From Chryseobacterium indologenes (lineage in GTDB: Bacteria > Bacteroidota > Bacteroidia > Flavobacteriales > Weeksellaceae), in NCBI GenBank assembly GCA_001013295.1, contig LAZY01000019.1, positions 62,001 to 126,000 of the forward strand: DNA of 64,000 nt, in the 5' to 3' direction. Both the position numbers and the translations under genes were made by a program. Positions within the stretch are counted from its first letter, which is position 1, and the number at the start of each line of letters is the position of its first letter. The notes below the pieces were generated by a model. That model did not search any database and had not been told where the DNA came from. It saw only the letters and a program-made list of their open reading frames with translations. This document shows, piece by piece, positions 19,870-29,176 of the stretch.

Positions 19870-19970
19870 TGTTTTTATTTTTTAGTTAAACAATTCTTTA
19901 ATCAGACAAAATTAGAAAAAACCAGCGCTGCTTTGTTTATTAGTTTGGTTCAATAAGTTATGAAAAGAGG

Positions 19971-20837
19971 TCAATTTGAGTGGATGTGGTTGGGGCTATA
20001 CCCAAATTCATTTTTAAAGGCTGCACTAAAATTTGACAAGCTGCCATAGCCAAAGTCCATAAAAATTTCGGAAGGTGTGACTTGGTTATTATGTAACAAT
20101 TCTTTGGCCTTGTTAAGACGTTTTTGCTGAAACCATTTCCCTGGAGATTTCTGGTATATACTTATAAATTTTCTCTTAAAAGTAGAGGCACTCATATTGC
20201 ACAGAAAGGCTATTTCGTCAATACTCAAGTTCGTATAAAGGTTCTTTTCAATTACCATTTTAAATGATAATTCTCTTTCATTGATTAGTAAATAATGTAA
20301 GTAATCTAAAAATACCGTCCCATATTTATCCGCCAGATAAAGCATTATTTCTTCAAATTTCAGTTCCAAAATCTTTTGAGAGATAGATTGTTGCAAACCA
20401 AAAATCTGTTGGAGCGAATGAATATAATGGATTATAAAATTGTCTTTCTCTAAGAGGAAATAAGGTATATCCGTTATCTTTTTATCTGAGGCATTCTGAC
20501 TGAAAGAATGGGAATGTTTCAATAAAAAATCGGTGATGTTTTTATGAGAAAAGAAGAAGAGTAAACAACGGTATGAACTTACACCTACCAGTTCGGTAAC
20601 CAAAACATTATTAGATGTGATAAGTAGCGATTGTGTTTCATTGATTGAAATGATATCATTAGAAAAGTGAATGTTTTTTTGACCATCCAATAAGAAACTG
20701 AATACATTTTTATTCAGGCCAATCTTGTTTCTAGAACCGTTCTTATACACTTCGTAATTGAAAATTTGCAAATCCGAAGTATGAGTTTCGTTATGTTCCC
20801 ATAGATCTTCGGGAAGGTTTGTAATGTCCATCGTCAA
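19971..20837 (-). CDS. AraC family transcriptional regulator
   Basis: 288 residues. The N-terminal half (about 1-180) is a ligand-binding cupin-like region (GLNKNVFSFLLDGQ, SINETQSLLITSNNVL). The C-terminal half has two HTH motifs, NLSIDEIAFLCNMSASTFKR and PSEIFMDFGYGSLSNFSAAFK, the second with the usual GY/F-x-S-x-S-x-F pattern. It lies 15 bases after the gene at 20853-21470 on the same strand, so they are likely cotranscribed. Target unknown; the neighbouring ABM monooxygenase gene is a candidate. Confidence 0.9.
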   Translation of the reverse strand: MTMDITNLPEDLWEHNETHTSDLQIFNYEVYKNGSRNKIGLNKNVFSFLLDGQKNIHFSNDIISINETQSLLITSNNVLVTELVGVSSYRCLLFFFSHKNITDFLLKHSHSFSQNASDKKITDIPYFLLEKDNFIIHYIHSLQQIFGLQQSISQKILELKFEEIMLYLADKYGTVFLDYLHYLLINERELSFKMVIEKNLYTNLSIDEIAFLCNMSASTFKRKFISIYQKSPGKWFQQKRLNKAKELLHNNQVTPSEIFMDFGYGSLSNFSAAFKNEFGYSPNHIHSN

Positions 20838-20852
20838 AATTAAATTGATTTT

Positions 20853-21419
20853 TTACGGAGTGTTCTTTGGTTGTGTCATTAAAAAATTCGTTCCAAAAGC
20901 GATTTTAGCCATTTGAGTTTTTTCTTGCTGTAAGGAGGGTGCTTGATAACGCCTTACCACCTGACGAATAGATAGCTCAAAAAGCTGTTGCTTTCTTTCA
21001 TCCATCTTTTTCGGGAATATTTCCAAAAGTTTTTCCGAAACCTTTTCTGCAAAGTTATCTAAGCTTGTAAGGTCTTCTTTAGAAATATCCCAAAAACCTG
21101 CGGGAAGCCGAATCTCATCTTTTCCAAAATCTGTTCCGTTGTATCCGAGCCGGGAATCGGCACCGAGCAAGGTAAGACATACCATAAAAAGCTTTGTTTG
21201 CTTTTTGAAAATATACCGCCTTGCTTTTTTATCCAGATTAAATAATTCGGCTACCAATGGTTCCTGATCTGTACAGCTAAACATAATGTCCACTCTTCCA
21301 TCGGGAAAAATAATGACTTCTTTATCTTCATCGGTATGATTGGCACATAGCAGGAAACTCTCCACAAAACCGGAGACCCGTTTGTCAGGAAAAATTTTTA
21401 TGTACTCAAAATCTTGCAT
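20853..21419 (-). CDS. AraC-type N-terminal sensor domain (DUF6597-like), DNA-binding part missing
   Basis: About 188 residues starting at the ATG at 21419 (MQDFEYIKIFPDKRVSGFVE); an upstream start at 21470 adds an unlikely 17-residue extension. The motif IIFPDGRVDIMFS and the segment around FFF-less LTLLGADSRLGYNG match the N-terminal domain of AraC proteins of the DUF6597 group. In those proteins an HTH follows at the point where this one reads LSIRQVVRRYQAPSLQQEK, a degenerate trace of the usual LSVRQLERRF. The protein ends without a DNA-binding domain, so it is probably a C-terminally truncated or decaying regulator. Confidence 0.7.
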   Translation of the reverse strand: MQDFEYIKIFPDKRVSGFVESFLLCANHTDEDKEVIIFPDGRVDIMFSCTDQEPLVAELFNLDKKARRYIFKKQTKLFMVCLTLLGADSRLGYNGTDFGKDEIRLPAGFWDISKEDLTSLDNFAEKVSEKLLEIFPKKMDERKQQLFELSIRQVVRRYQAPSLQQEKTQMAKIAFGTNFLMTQPKNTP

Positions 21420-21522
21420 CGTTTTTATGTGCATCTGACCTGGGAAGAAATATTGGATAATATTAATCAATCTGTCAGATGAATTATATATGCAAAACTA
21501 ACAAAAAAAAACAGTCTAAAAT

Positions 21523-21560
21523 ACACCACCACACCCAGCAAATGCTGAGTGTGGTGGTGT
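21523..21560 (-). terminator. Rho-independent terminator with 18-bp stem
   Basis: Arms ACACCACCACACCCAGCA and TGCTGAGTGTGGTGGTGT pair with one mismatch. On the minus strand a T-rich tract including nine T follows shortly after. It sits 34 bases past the stop of the quinone-oxidoreductase remnant (21594), so it once ended that gene's transcript. Confidence 0.85.
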
Positions 21561-21593
21561 AAGATTTTACCATTAATGAGGTCGTATGGGCTG

Positions 21594-21838
21594 TTACAAC
21601 TTATAGATTTCTTTTAATGCTTCTTTCAATGCCAAAGGTTTTCTTCCCAAAAGGTTTTCCAGATCGTTTGTTACCTCTTCAAACTGGTGGTTTTTCTGAT
21701 CTTCGGCAAAACCGGCGGTTAGTAAAATGGCAAATTCGGGAACGCCAAACTGCTTTAGTTTTTCGGTAAACTCGGTTGGGTCGGCATTGGTGTAAGAAAC
21801 CGATTTGCCTGAACGATTTAGTAACCTAACCTTGTCAT
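21594..21838 (-). pseudogene. C-terminal remnant of a NmrA/QorB-type NAD(P)H:quinone oxidoreductase
   Basis: An open minus-strand frame without a start codon encodes about 80 residues ending at the stop at 21594: SGKSVSYTNADPTEFTEKL, then a segment FEEVTNDLENLLGRKPLALKEALK of which NLLGRKPLALKEA is the landmark. This is the usual end of QorB-like SDR proteins (IGRPTTPLKEA). The Rossmann domain is missing; upstream sequence is unrelated. A relic left by a deletion. Confidence 0.65.
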
Positions 21839-21904
21839 TTTAAACTCAAAACCTGTCGGACACCTACTTCCAAATTTTCCCTCACGTTTTATAAACTACT
21901 GTAT

Positions 21905-22354
21905 ATGAATGGTCTTAACCATTTTGCTTATTTTTGCTTTCTTCTAATATTTTTTTCTGAAAAAAATGAAATAGGTCATTTACTGGAATTTAAAGATTTT
22001 CCTGTGATAACATATAGAGAAGAAGTTGAAAAAAAAAGACAAACCACAACGGAAGGTATTGTATCTCAAGTGTTATTTTTTATTGAACAAATTGAAGAAT
22101 TAGATATTTGGGATCACAAAGAATGGTCAGTCTTACCATTTGCTAAGGATGAAATTATTGAATTAAAAATCTATTTGATGGATAAAAATAATCTTGTATG
22201 GGAGATTGCCAGACAAAAAATTATTATCTGCTGGCATAGACTTACCAACTTAGCTTCGATGTATGAAGAAATATGTAGAGAATGGTTTCTACCAAAAATG
22301 ATTAGTCTTTTAACTTCTTATCCCGAAGAACCCGAAATAAGAAAGTCAGAATAA
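21905..22354 (+). CDS. Hypothetical protein
   Basis: 149 residues, no recognised family. The start MNGLNHFAYFCFLLIFF is hydrophobic (about 5-17), followed by a charged, mostly helical segment with Trp-rich stretches (LDIWDHKEWSVLPF, ICREWFLPKMISLL). The ATG follows an AT-rich stretch right of the oxidoreductase relic. It may be a truncated version of a longer protein, as the neighbourhood is full of partial genes. Function unknown. Confidence 0.55.
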   Translation: MNGLNHFAYFCFLLIFFSEKNEIGHLLEFKDFPVITYREEVEKKRQTTTEGIVSQVLFFIEQIEELDIWDHKEWSVLPFAKDEIIELKIYLMDKNNLVWEIARQKIIICWHRLTNLASMYEEICREWFLPKMISLLTSYPEEPEIRKSE

Positions 22355-22450
22355 AAACTATTTTAAGTATAACATTTTAAAAAGCAGAATAATACTTTTG
22401 AAAATTTTCTTTTTCAATTGTTTTTTAGACAGTTTTCATAATTTGGTTAT

Positions 22451-23200
22451 ATGATGTATTACAAATCAATAATCTTTTCAAAAACTAAATTTGAAGGATA
22501 TTTTAGATATAAAGATGAATTCCAAATTTATCCGTTAAAAAGCGAATATCTGGATAGGGTAAAAAAATATAAACATCATCCGATAATTATTGAATTTAAG
22601 ATAGAAGATTCTGAATGGATGTCACCTAAAAAGGACTTTTCTTACCTTGGGGACATTTTCAAAAAAGGAAGTCATAATCTTTTAGCAACTGCAATGACTA
22701 AACTAGACCGCTTAATTGATTTGATTAATCTGTTCAGCACAAATTTATTCTTTCGATATAAAAACAATGACGGTTTTTGGACAGTTCCTGCCACTTCTGA
22801 TAAAACAGATGATGAGATTAATATTATTGAACATTCTGATTTTCTTTATAAATTGTTTTTTCTTAAGGGCTTTAATTATCAATGTATTATTGATGATTTC
22901 AATACTGATATTACAAAAGAATTTAATGACATCCCGCTGGTTGATTATAATGAGTATTTCTCTAATGACCCCAATTATGACTATAATGTATTAGACACAA
23001 TTAAATTTCCCAGCGTAATTAATTACGGTTTAGAGGGTTATTTTGATTTGAATGTAGAAGAAAAAAAAATTATAGATACAAGTATAAAATACTCGAATAT
23101 TTGCATGAAGAACCTTGAATTGGAAACTACTATAGGTGTTCTCTCAGCGTTTACTTCGATTGAAACTCTAATGAGACATTTGCGTTGGTTAATTTTATAA
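22451..23200 (+). CDS. Hypothetical protein, probably C-terminally truncated
   Basis: 249 residues without a family I can name. It is rich in aromatic and acidic residues and has no signal peptide or membrane segment. The last part, SAFTSIETLMRH, resembles a helix start that would normally continue, but the frame then runs into LRWLIL and stops. In another frame, from 23182, a different protein's C-terminus begins, so the natural 3' end has probably been replaced at a junction near 23175-23182. Overall layout (beta-rich N-terminal two thirds, helical end) could fit a sensor domain with a lost HEPN-like C-terminus; this is speculation. Confidence 0.55.
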   Translation: MMYYKSIIFSKTKFEGYFRYKDEFQIYPLKSEYLDRVKKYKHHPIIIEFKIEDSEWMSPKKDFSYLGDIFKKGSHNLLATAMTKLDRLIDLINLFSTNLFFRYKNNDGFWTVPATSDKTDDEINIIEHSDFLYKLFFLKGFNYQCIIDDFNTDITKEFNDIPLVDYNEYFSNDPNYDYNVLDTIKFPSVINYGLEGYFDLNVEEKKIIDTSIKYSNICMKNLELETTIGVLSAFTSIETLMRHLRWLIL

Positions 23201-23289
23201 TCGTAGCAATATTATTCATCTCAATTTTATTGTTTGGAAAAGCTGTTGGTCTGGAACGTCCCAAGAATAGTTTCCAAGCCGCAAAATAA
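23182..23289 (+). pseudogene. C-terminal fragment of a small membrane protein
   Basis: An open frame without its own start reads ALVNFIIVAILFISILLFG followed by a short polar tail KAVGLERPKNSFQAAK and tandem TAA stops. One hydrophobic helix with a basic tail is clear. It overlaps the end of the preceding gene in another frame, which marks a fusion junction between two unrelated sequences. Confidence 0.45.
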
Positions 23290-23383
23290 TAAGTCAGTTA
23301 CTATACAAAACGGAAGTGCTGTTCATTTCTGTTTTTTAATTTATTAAATTTGATTATACTTAAAACTTTTAACCCAACTAAAT

Positions 23384-24292
23384 ATGGAAAAAATCAATCA
23401 TTATAAAAGCATCGTAGAGCTGCACGAAAAAAGCGGTTTCGAACCTCCGAAAAATCCTCTTTTGAGTTTGATGACCTGTAAAGAATTAATGACCTATTCT
23501 GTTGGCGAAGACCGATTTACAGGAGATTTTTATATGATTGGTTTAAAGAAAATCAAGTCTGGTTACGTTTTGTATGGAAAAACCAAGTACGACCACAACA
23601 ACGGTTCGGCAGTTTTTATGAAGCCCAGACAAATCATAGAAGTTCGCAATGTACAGTTTGCAGAAAAGGGTTTTGTAATGTTTTTCCACGAAGATTATTT
23701 ATCAGGACATCCGCTGGATGAGCAAATCAAAAAGTACGGCTATTTTGAATATGAAATTAATGAAGCCCTTCACATTTCACCTTCAGAGGAAGTGATTATG
23801 TGGGAACTTTACGAGAAAATAAGAAGAGAGTATGAAGAAAACTCAGACGAATTCAGCAGCGAAATTATCCTGTCGCATATCGATTCTATTTTAAAATATT
23901 CTGACCGCTTTTACAAAAGACAGTTCATAGACCGAAGCCCGAATGTATCAGGAAGTATGGTTAAAAAATTCCTTACGGTTTTAGATAACTATTTTAAGGA
24001 AAATAAACACGTGGAAGATGGTCTGCCTACCGTCAATTTTATGGCGAATGAATTAGCTGTTTCTCCTCGTTATCTCAGCGATATTCTAAAGCAGGAAACC
24101 GGAAAAACGGCATTGGAGCACGTTCACATTTACTTAATTAAAGAAGCAAAAAATCTCTTATTGAGCTCAGAAAGTAATGTCGCAGGAATTGCCTATGATC
24201 TAGGATTTGAAAGTCCGTCTTACTTTACCAGGTTATTTAAAAAAGTGGTGGGGGTAACGCCTGTTCAGTATAAAAAGGAAGCGGTTAAGTAA
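23384..24292 (+). CDS. AraC family transcriptional regulator (subfamily copy 1)
   Basis: 302 residues: an N-terminal cupin sensor (about 1-180), with the subfamily opening YKSIVELHEKSGFEPPKNPL, and the AraC HTH pair at about 200-300 (AVSPRYLSDILKQETGKTA and VAGIAYDLGFESPSYFTRLF). It shares this opening, spacing and HTH wording with the proteins at 24304-25221 and 31134-32024. Convergent with copy 2, ending 11 bases from it. In Bacteroidota this subfamily is usually found beside SDR or other oxidoreductase genes, as here. Confidence 0.92.
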   Translation: MEKINHYKSIVELHEKSGFEPPKNPLLSLMTCKELMTYSVGEDRFTGDFYMIGLKKIKSGYVLYGKTKYDHNNGSAVFMKPRQIIEVRNVQFAEKGFVMFFHEDYLSGHPLDEQIKKYGYFEYEINEALHISPSEEVIMWELYEKIRREYEENSDEFSSEIILSHIDSILKYSDRFYKRQFIDRSPNVSGSMVKKFLTVLDNYFKENKHVEDGLPTVNFMANELAVSPRYLSDILKQETGKTALEHVHIYLIKEAKNLLLSSESNVAGIAYDLGFESPSYFTRLFKKVVGVTPVQYKKEAVK

Positions 24293-24303
24293 TTTTGAAT
24301 GTT

Positions 24304-25221
24304 TCAATTCTGCTCAGGAAACTGCTTCCTAAAATGCAACGGAGAAATTCCGGCTTTGGTTTTGAAAATTTTGGTGAAATGGGAGGGATGTTCAAAACCG
24401 AGTTCGTAAGAAATTTCACTTATCGATTTTGTGGTTCCCAAGAGGATGTTTTTTGCCTTGTCGACCAACTTCAGATGGATGTGTTCTATCGTCGTTTTGC
24501 CTGTGAATTTACTGAGCAAATCTGACAGATAATTCGAAGAAAGATTCAGTTTTTCGGCAAAATATTTTACTTCGGGAATCCCTTTTGCTATTAGATGGTC
24601 ATCATTAAAATAATCATTAAGGAGACTTTCAAAACGTTGTGTTAAGTCATTTCCGGTTTTGTTGCGGGTGAAAAACTGCCGGTCATAAAATCTATCAGAA
24701 TAGTTCAAAAGCATTTCAATCTGATTTAAAATCAATCCCTGCGTATGACGGTCGATATTCTGGGAATATTCTTTTTTAATTCTTACAATCACTTCATCAA
24801 GCAAAACTTTTTCATCTTCCGAAATGTGAAGCGCTTCATTACTTTCATACTGGAAAAAGCTGTATTTCTGGATTTTTCTGCCTAAATCTGAACCGTATAT
24901 AAAATCAGGATGAAATGCCAGAAACCAACCTTCCTCAATCTCTGTATCTGCACTCGGACTCATCACCTGATTCGGAGCTGTAAACATCAAAGTGCCTTCC
25001 TGAAAATCATAATTTGAACGTCCGTATTTTAAACTTCCTTTAAATTTTTTGTAAACAATCGTGTACAAATTAAGGCTGTAAAAATAGTTGGCAAAATTCT
25101 CGTCAGAACGGCTTATGTTTTTTTAATCAATCACTGTCACCAAAGGATGTTTTGGGCTTCCGTAATTGTAAAAACGATGAAGGTCTGCAACCGATTTTAT
25201 GGAAATAAAAGCTTCTGGCAT
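24304..25221 (-). pseudogene. AraC family transcriptional regulator (subfamily copy 2), nonsense codon near the N-terminus
   Basis: The full frame from the ATG at 25221 (MPEAFISIKSVADLHRFY) to the stop at 24304 is 306 codons. It matches the paralogues at 23384 and 31134 from the first residues, but a TAA at 25123-25125 (codon 33) interrupts it. The rest, with the HTH landmarks LSSNYLSDLLSKFTGKTT and ISEISYELGFEHPSHFTKIF, is intact. Translation could restart inside (an ORF from about 25068), giving a shortened sensor domain. It follows the SDR gene at 25262 by 40 bases on the same strand and may have regulated it. Confidence 0.8.
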
Positions 25222-25261
25222 TTTTCTAATTTAAGTATTAAATTTAAACTTTTCTGCTAGA

Positions 25262-26065
25262 TTATGCCTGCATTAATCTCAAGAAATCTGCTTCGGAATT
25301 CTTGTTCTTTAAATCAATATAAAACTGTGCGTCTTCGCCAATCACATATCTTAATTGAGGAAGTTCATTCGTTGCCGCACCATATATAGTTTCCGCGACC
25401 TGTTCCGCACTGGCTTTTGGAAGGTGTTCTGTACGTTTGGTAAATTTTGGAACGAACGCGGATAACGCAGTGTTGTAATCGTCAATTGTATTTTGTATCA
25501 TTTCGATACCATTTCTAAAATTGGTTGCAATACTTCCGGGTTCTATAATTTTTACTGCAATTCCAAACGAAGAAACTTCAAAATTTAAAGCTTCCGAAAA
25601 CCCTTCCACCGCAAATTTAGAACTGTTGTACAAGCTGGCAAAAGGACCAGCAGCAATGCCCCCAAATGAAGAAATATTAACGATTGTTCCTTTTTTCTGA
25701 GCTCTCATTATAGGTAGAATTGCTTTTGTCACATTCATTAAACCAAAAACATTAACGTCGAATTGTTGCTGAATCTGTTCAGGACTTGAAGCTTCAAAAA
25801 CGCCCATCAGGCCATATCCTGCGCTATTAATTAGAACATCAACCGAGCCGAATTTTTCGGTTCCTTTTGCAATTGCTTCCTGGATTTGCGTTGGATTGGT
25901 CACATCAAGTTGTACCAATAGTACATTTTCAAGAGCATCGAGTTCTGTTTCATTTTCCGGTGAGCGCATTGCAGCTATTACATTCCATCCGTTTTGGTGA
26001 AATAAATTTGCGGTTGCTTTTCCCAAACCAGATGACGCACCGGTAATAAATACTGTATTTTTCAT
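25262..26065 (-). CDS. Short-chain dehydrogenase/reductase (SDR)
   Basis: 267 residues of the classical SDR fold. NAD(P) binding motif TGASSGLGKATA (about residues 7-18), then the NSAG motif (LINSAGYG), the catalytic Ser in INISSFGG and Tyr-x-x-x-Lys as YNSSKFA. The C-terminal region KIIEPGSIATNF is the usual substrate-loop start. Ser, Tyr and Lys are all present, so it should be an active oxidoreductase of the broad YwfD/retinol-type group; the substrate is unknown. An AraC gene follows it on the same strand. Confidence 0.93.
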   Translation of the reverse strand: MKNTVFITGASSGLGKATANLFHQNGWNVIAAMRSPENETELDALENVLLVQLDVTNPTQIQEAIAKGTEKFGSVDVLINSAGYGLMGVFEASSPEQIQQQFDVNVFGLMNVTKAILPIMRAQKKGTIVNISSFGGIAAGPFASLYNSSKFAVEGFSEALNFEVSSFGIAVKIIEPGSIATNFRNGIEMIQNTIDDYNTALSAFVPKFTKRTEHLPKASAEQVAETIYGAATNELPQLRYVIGEDAQFYIDLKNKNSEADFLRLMQA

Positions 26066-26185
26066 AATGAATTTGTTTAAAATTTCTAATACAAAGTTCT
26101 GACAAGCTAATAGAATCTACTTTTCGATTTTACGGAATGTCTTATACATTTCTCTGATTTTGTGGACTACTGAGGGTTGTAATGT

Positions 26186-27148
26186 TTACTCCCTTATGGT
26201 CGTTTTGTCTTCCAAAGCCATTCTTGCAATTTCATCTTTTCTTTTAAAGCTTACCCCTTCATGCTTTTGGATATAGGTAAATAATTCTTTCGCTGCCTGT
26301 ACCATTTGCGGAGTGCCGCCAATGCGGTCATGAAAGCTGATTGACATTTGTCTTCTGCGATTTGCGGCTTCTTCATACAGTTGATCAAATTCCATTTTAA
26401 CCTGATGTACAAATTGGTCTGCGGAGAAATTTTTGCCTTCAATCAGTTGAATATCGTTGCAACGCAATGTGTAAGGAATCGTCACAAAAGCTTTTCCGTT
26501 GACCGTTTGAACAAAAGGCTCATCCCTACTTAAATCATCTATGTGGTACAAGAATCCCAATTCCTGCAAAATCTTCATGGTGTTTTCGCCTCTTCGTAGC
26601 CAATTGGCATTATAACCAATTGCATCAAAACCTGTAATTTTTTTGATGGCATCCACACCGTCTTTGATAAATTTTTTCTCGTCGTTGTATGACATCGTAT
26701 ATTGTGTTGCCCAGTTCATTCCGTGTGCAGCGGCTTCGTGACCACGATCTACAATCTCTTTTGCTAATGCCGGATTTTTTAGCACCGCACTACCCACCAT
26801 ATGTGAGGTAATTTTTACTCCCAATTTATCCCAGTTATCCAACATCCGAGGAATACCTTCTTTATATCCGTACTCATACCAAGTTGTAGCCGGCAAATCT
26901 TTATAGCCTTTTTCCATATTTTGAGGGAAAGGACTCTCTGCATTTTCGGGTTGTCCGCCCACTTCAAACTGCATAGAAACAGAAACCACCAAGCGGGAAC
27001 CATCCAGCCACTTTGATTTGGTTTCTTTTGGCTTTGCCTGCATATTTTTTCCGCTTTGTGCCATTCCAGAAAATGGAACGGCGGTCGCTACCAAGCCTGC
27101 TGTGGTAAGCAAACTGCCTTGTTTGATAAACTTTCTTCTGTCAATCAT
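26186..27148 (-). CDS. Secreted polysaccharide deacetylase-family protein (Tat signal)
   Basis: 320 residues with a twin-arginine signal (DRRKFIKQGSLLTTAGLVA), so it is exported folded through Tat. The mature part is a NodB-like deacetylase fold of the PuuE/allantoinase-type group: DKLGVKITSHMVG, then VDRGHEAAAHGMNW, where the HEAAAHG pattern supplies metal ligands, and a later His in ISFHDRIGG. Such proteins hydrolyse N-acetyl or related C-N bonds; this variant is closer to the urate/allantoin-type than to chitin deacetylases, which is an inference. It overlaps nothing but follows the DoxX gene by 4 bases, so they form an operon. Confidence 0.85.
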   Translation of the reverse strand: MIDRRKFIKQGSLLTTAGLVATAVPFSGMAQSGKNMQAKPKETKSKWLDGSRLVVSVSMQFEVGGQPENAESPFPQNMEKGYKDLPATTWYEYGYKEGIPRMLDNWDKLGVKITSHMVGSAVLKNPALAKEIVDRGHEAAAHGMNWATQYTMSYNDEKKFIKDGVDAIKKITGFDAIGYNANWLRRGENTMKILQELGFLYHIDDLSRDEPFVQTVNGKAFVTIPYTLRCNDIQLIEGKNFSADQFVHQVKMEFDQLYEEAANRRRQMSISFHDRIGGTPQMVQAAKELFTYIQKHEGVSFKRKDEIARMALEDKTTIRE

Positions 27149-27152
27149 ATCT

Positions 27153-27545
27153 TTATTTTTTAAATAATTGGTCTAATGAAATGCTGTTTGCAGCGATGAA
27201 TTGGTACAGCGCAATAAGGATGATGGCGTGTATCATTTGCGACGGCAAAGCTTCCCAATTCTCTATAAGGCAAGTGCCGAACATTAATAGGAGCATTACA
27301 ACCCAACCTGCAATAATTACTTTAGGAGAAAAGACGCCCAAGATTAGTAATATACCGATGGTGAATTCTGCCACCGGCAAGGCGTAGCTAAAAGGTGTAA
27401 CCAAATTTTGTGGCAACATTGATTTTGAAAAATTGCCAGTCATCCATTGACTAAAAGCATTCAATTTTGGTAACCGTACCAAGCCGTGCCCGAAAAAACT
27501 GATGCCCGCCACCAGACGCAGCATCAAATAAGCAATATCATTCAT
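27153..27545 (-). CDS. DoxX family membrane protein
   Basis: About 130 residues from the ATG at 27545 (MNDIAYLMLRLVAGISFFGHG); an upstream start at 27569 is less likely. Four hydrophobic helices, with the family landmarks RLVAGISFFGHGLVRL in helix 1 and PVAEFTIGILLILGVFSP in helix 2 of the DoxX/SURF4-like fold. Inner-membrane protein, first gene of a pair with the Tat-exported deacetylase. Divergent from the AraC gene at 27627, which probably controls it. Confidence 0.88.
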   Translation of the reverse strand: MNDIAYLMLRLVAGISFFGHGLVRLPKLNAFSQWMTGNFSKSMLPQNLVTPFSYALPVAEFTIGILLILGVFSPKVIIAGWVVMLLLMFGTCLIENWEALPSQMIHAIILIALYQFIAANSISLDQLFKK

Positions 27546-27626
27546 AATAAAGTTTTTTACAAAGTTCAATTAAATACTAGGAAGGAAACAAGGTTTTTTA
27601 CTGGATTTTTTTGTAAAATTGCAGGT

Positions 27627-28457
27627 ATGGAAGTGCAGAATTTATACAGTGCCTATGAATTAGAATGGTTCGAAACGCAGGATTACACCGCCAAAGCCCG
27701 AAAAAACACTTTTTTTGAGATGGTTTTTGTGATGGAAGGAACGGGCGTCCAAATCATCAATGAGCATCAACTTCCTTATGCGCCCAACAAATTATTCCTG
27801 ATTTTTCCAGAGGATCTGCATAGTTTCGAGGTTCAATCGTTGAGCCAGTTTTTCTTTATCAGATTTAATAACGATTATCTTAAAACCCAAAACAGCCAAA
27901 ACATCCGTGAGCTAGAATATATTTTTAACAGCCACAATCATCTTCCGGGTTGCATTCTCAAAACGGTTACTGACAAGCCTTTTATACGTGCTGCTGTAGA
28001 AGCTCTTATTCGTGAAAAAGAAAATAATTCGCCACAAAAGGAGCAGATTATACAGCAGTTGATCAACACAATTATAAGCTACGCTGCCCGTAACCTCACT
28101 TTGCAGGAAAAAGAAGTATTTAAGGGTAAGATTTCAAGTGTAATGCCTATAATCAATTACCTGCATCAGCATATTTTCGAGCCGGAAAAATTAAAAGTAA
28201 ATTGTATAGCTGGCGCATTTAATCTTTCGCCAAAGTATGTGGGCGAATATTTCAGGAAACATACCGGGGAAAGCCTGCAACAATATATTATGCTATACAA
28301 ATTGAAGCTGATTGAAAGCCGGTTATTACTGACGGATATGCGCATCAGTGAAATATCTTTAGAATTTGGCTTTACAGACCAAAGCCATCTCAACCGGATC
28401 TTTAAAAGGTACAAAGGGACTACCCCCTCTTCGTACCGAAAGAAACGCATCACTTAA
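27627..28457 (+). CDS. AraC family transcriptional regulator
   Basis: 276 residues from the ATG at 27627 (MEVQNLYSAYELEWFETQDY); a longer in-frame extension to 27486 would run through the divergent DoxX gene and is rejected. The N-terminal cupin carries MVFVMEGTGVQIINEHQLPY (VMEGTGVQIINEHQ as landmark). The C-terminal HTH pair is FNLSPKYVGEYFRKHTGE and ISEISLEFGFTDQSHLNRIF. Divergent by 81 bases from the DoxX/deacetylase operon. The sensor N-terminus is of the cupin_2 type, so a small ligand is expected. Confidence 0.9.
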   Translation: MEVQNLYSAYELEWFETQDYTAKARKNTFFEMVFVMEGTGVQIINEHQLPYAPNKLFLIFPEDLHSFEVQSLSQFFFIRFNNDYLKTQNSQNIRELEYIFNSHNHLPGCILKTVTDKPFIRAAVEALIREKENNSPQKEQIIQQLINTIISYAARNLTLQEKEVFKGKISSVMPIINYLHQHIFEPEKLKVNCIAGAFNLSPKYVGEYFRKHTGESLQQYIMLYKLKLIESRLLLTDMRISEISLEFGFTDQSHLNRIFKRYKGTTPSSYRKKRIT

Positions 28458-28569
28458 TAGCCTACGTAATTCTGTGCTATTCTTCCGCTGATTTGGGTTA
28501 CAAGTTCCATGACAAACCGATTTAACTTTGTACTAATAAAGAAAGAAAATAATTTTAAATCATAAAAAA

Positions 28570-29109
28570 ATGAAAACAATTTCAGTACCTGAAAAAGAAC
28601 AGCTAAGTTTTGGTGCACAGAGCATTTTAGAATCTGTAGAGAAAAAAATGGGGAAAATTCCCAATTTGTATGCAACCATTGGTTATTCATCATCCGCTTT
28701 AAAATCGATGTTGGAAACTGAAGCTTCTCTGGCTCACGATTCATCATTTACCGCAAAAGAAAGAGAAGCTATCAATCTAATCGTTTCACAAGTTAACGAA
28801 TGTGATTACTGTTTGGCAGCGCACACGACTTTAGCGAAAATGAGAGGCTTTACAGAAGAAGATACGCTGGAAATCAGAAAAGGAAGTTTTTCGGAGGAAA
28901 AATTAGACGCTGTGATTAAGTTGGCGCAGTCTATCGCTAATAATAAAGGCAATGCAGGAAACGGAGCTTTAGAAAATTTCTTCAACGCAGGCTTTGATGA
29001 AAAAGCTTTGGTTGAACTGACTGCTTTAGTAGCGCTCAGAAGCTTTACCAACTATGTATTTGCCAACACTCAGATTCCTGTTGATTTTCCTTTGGCTCAG
29101 GCTATTTAA
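28570..29109 (+). CDS. Carboxymuconolactone decarboxylase-family (AhpD-like) protein
   Basis: 179 residues of all-helical AhpD fold. The key motif ECDYCLAAHTTLAKMRG gives the C-x-x-C plus H arrangement of alkylhydroperoxidase-like members, pointing to thiol-based peroxide reduction rather than lactone decarboxylation. Second landmark: a helix pair SFTNYVFANTQIPVDFPL at the end, typical of the uncharacterized peroxidase-related group. It is followed by a terminator. Regulation may come from the nearby AraC or HxlR genes, since such genes respond to electrophiles or peroxides; inference only. Confidence 0.9.
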   Translation: MKTISVPEKEQLSFGAQSILESVEKKMGKIPNLYATIGYSSSALKSMLETEASLAHDSSFTAKEREAINLIVSQVNECDYCLAAHTTLAKMRGFTEEDTLEIRKGSFSEEKLDAVIKLAQSIANNKGNAGNGALENFFNAGFDEKALVELTALVALRSFTNYVFANTQIPVDFPLAQAI

Positions 29110-29146
29110 GAAGTGTTTTAATTTAAGTATTTAGTTTTAAATGGAG

Positions 29147-29176
29147 GCCTCCAGATATATTTTCGGGAGGCTTTTT
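29147..29176 (+). terminator. Terminator of the AhpD-like gene
   Basis: Arms GCCTCC and GGAGGC with a 13-base AT-rich loop, followed by five T, 38 bases after the stop at 29109. Confidence 0.75.

Noticed and set aside
27486..27626. Upstream extension of the AraC gene at 27627
   Set aside because: The extension overlaps the divergent DoxX gene on the other strand and carries no AraC-like sequence; the ATG at 27627 gives the normal N-terminus.
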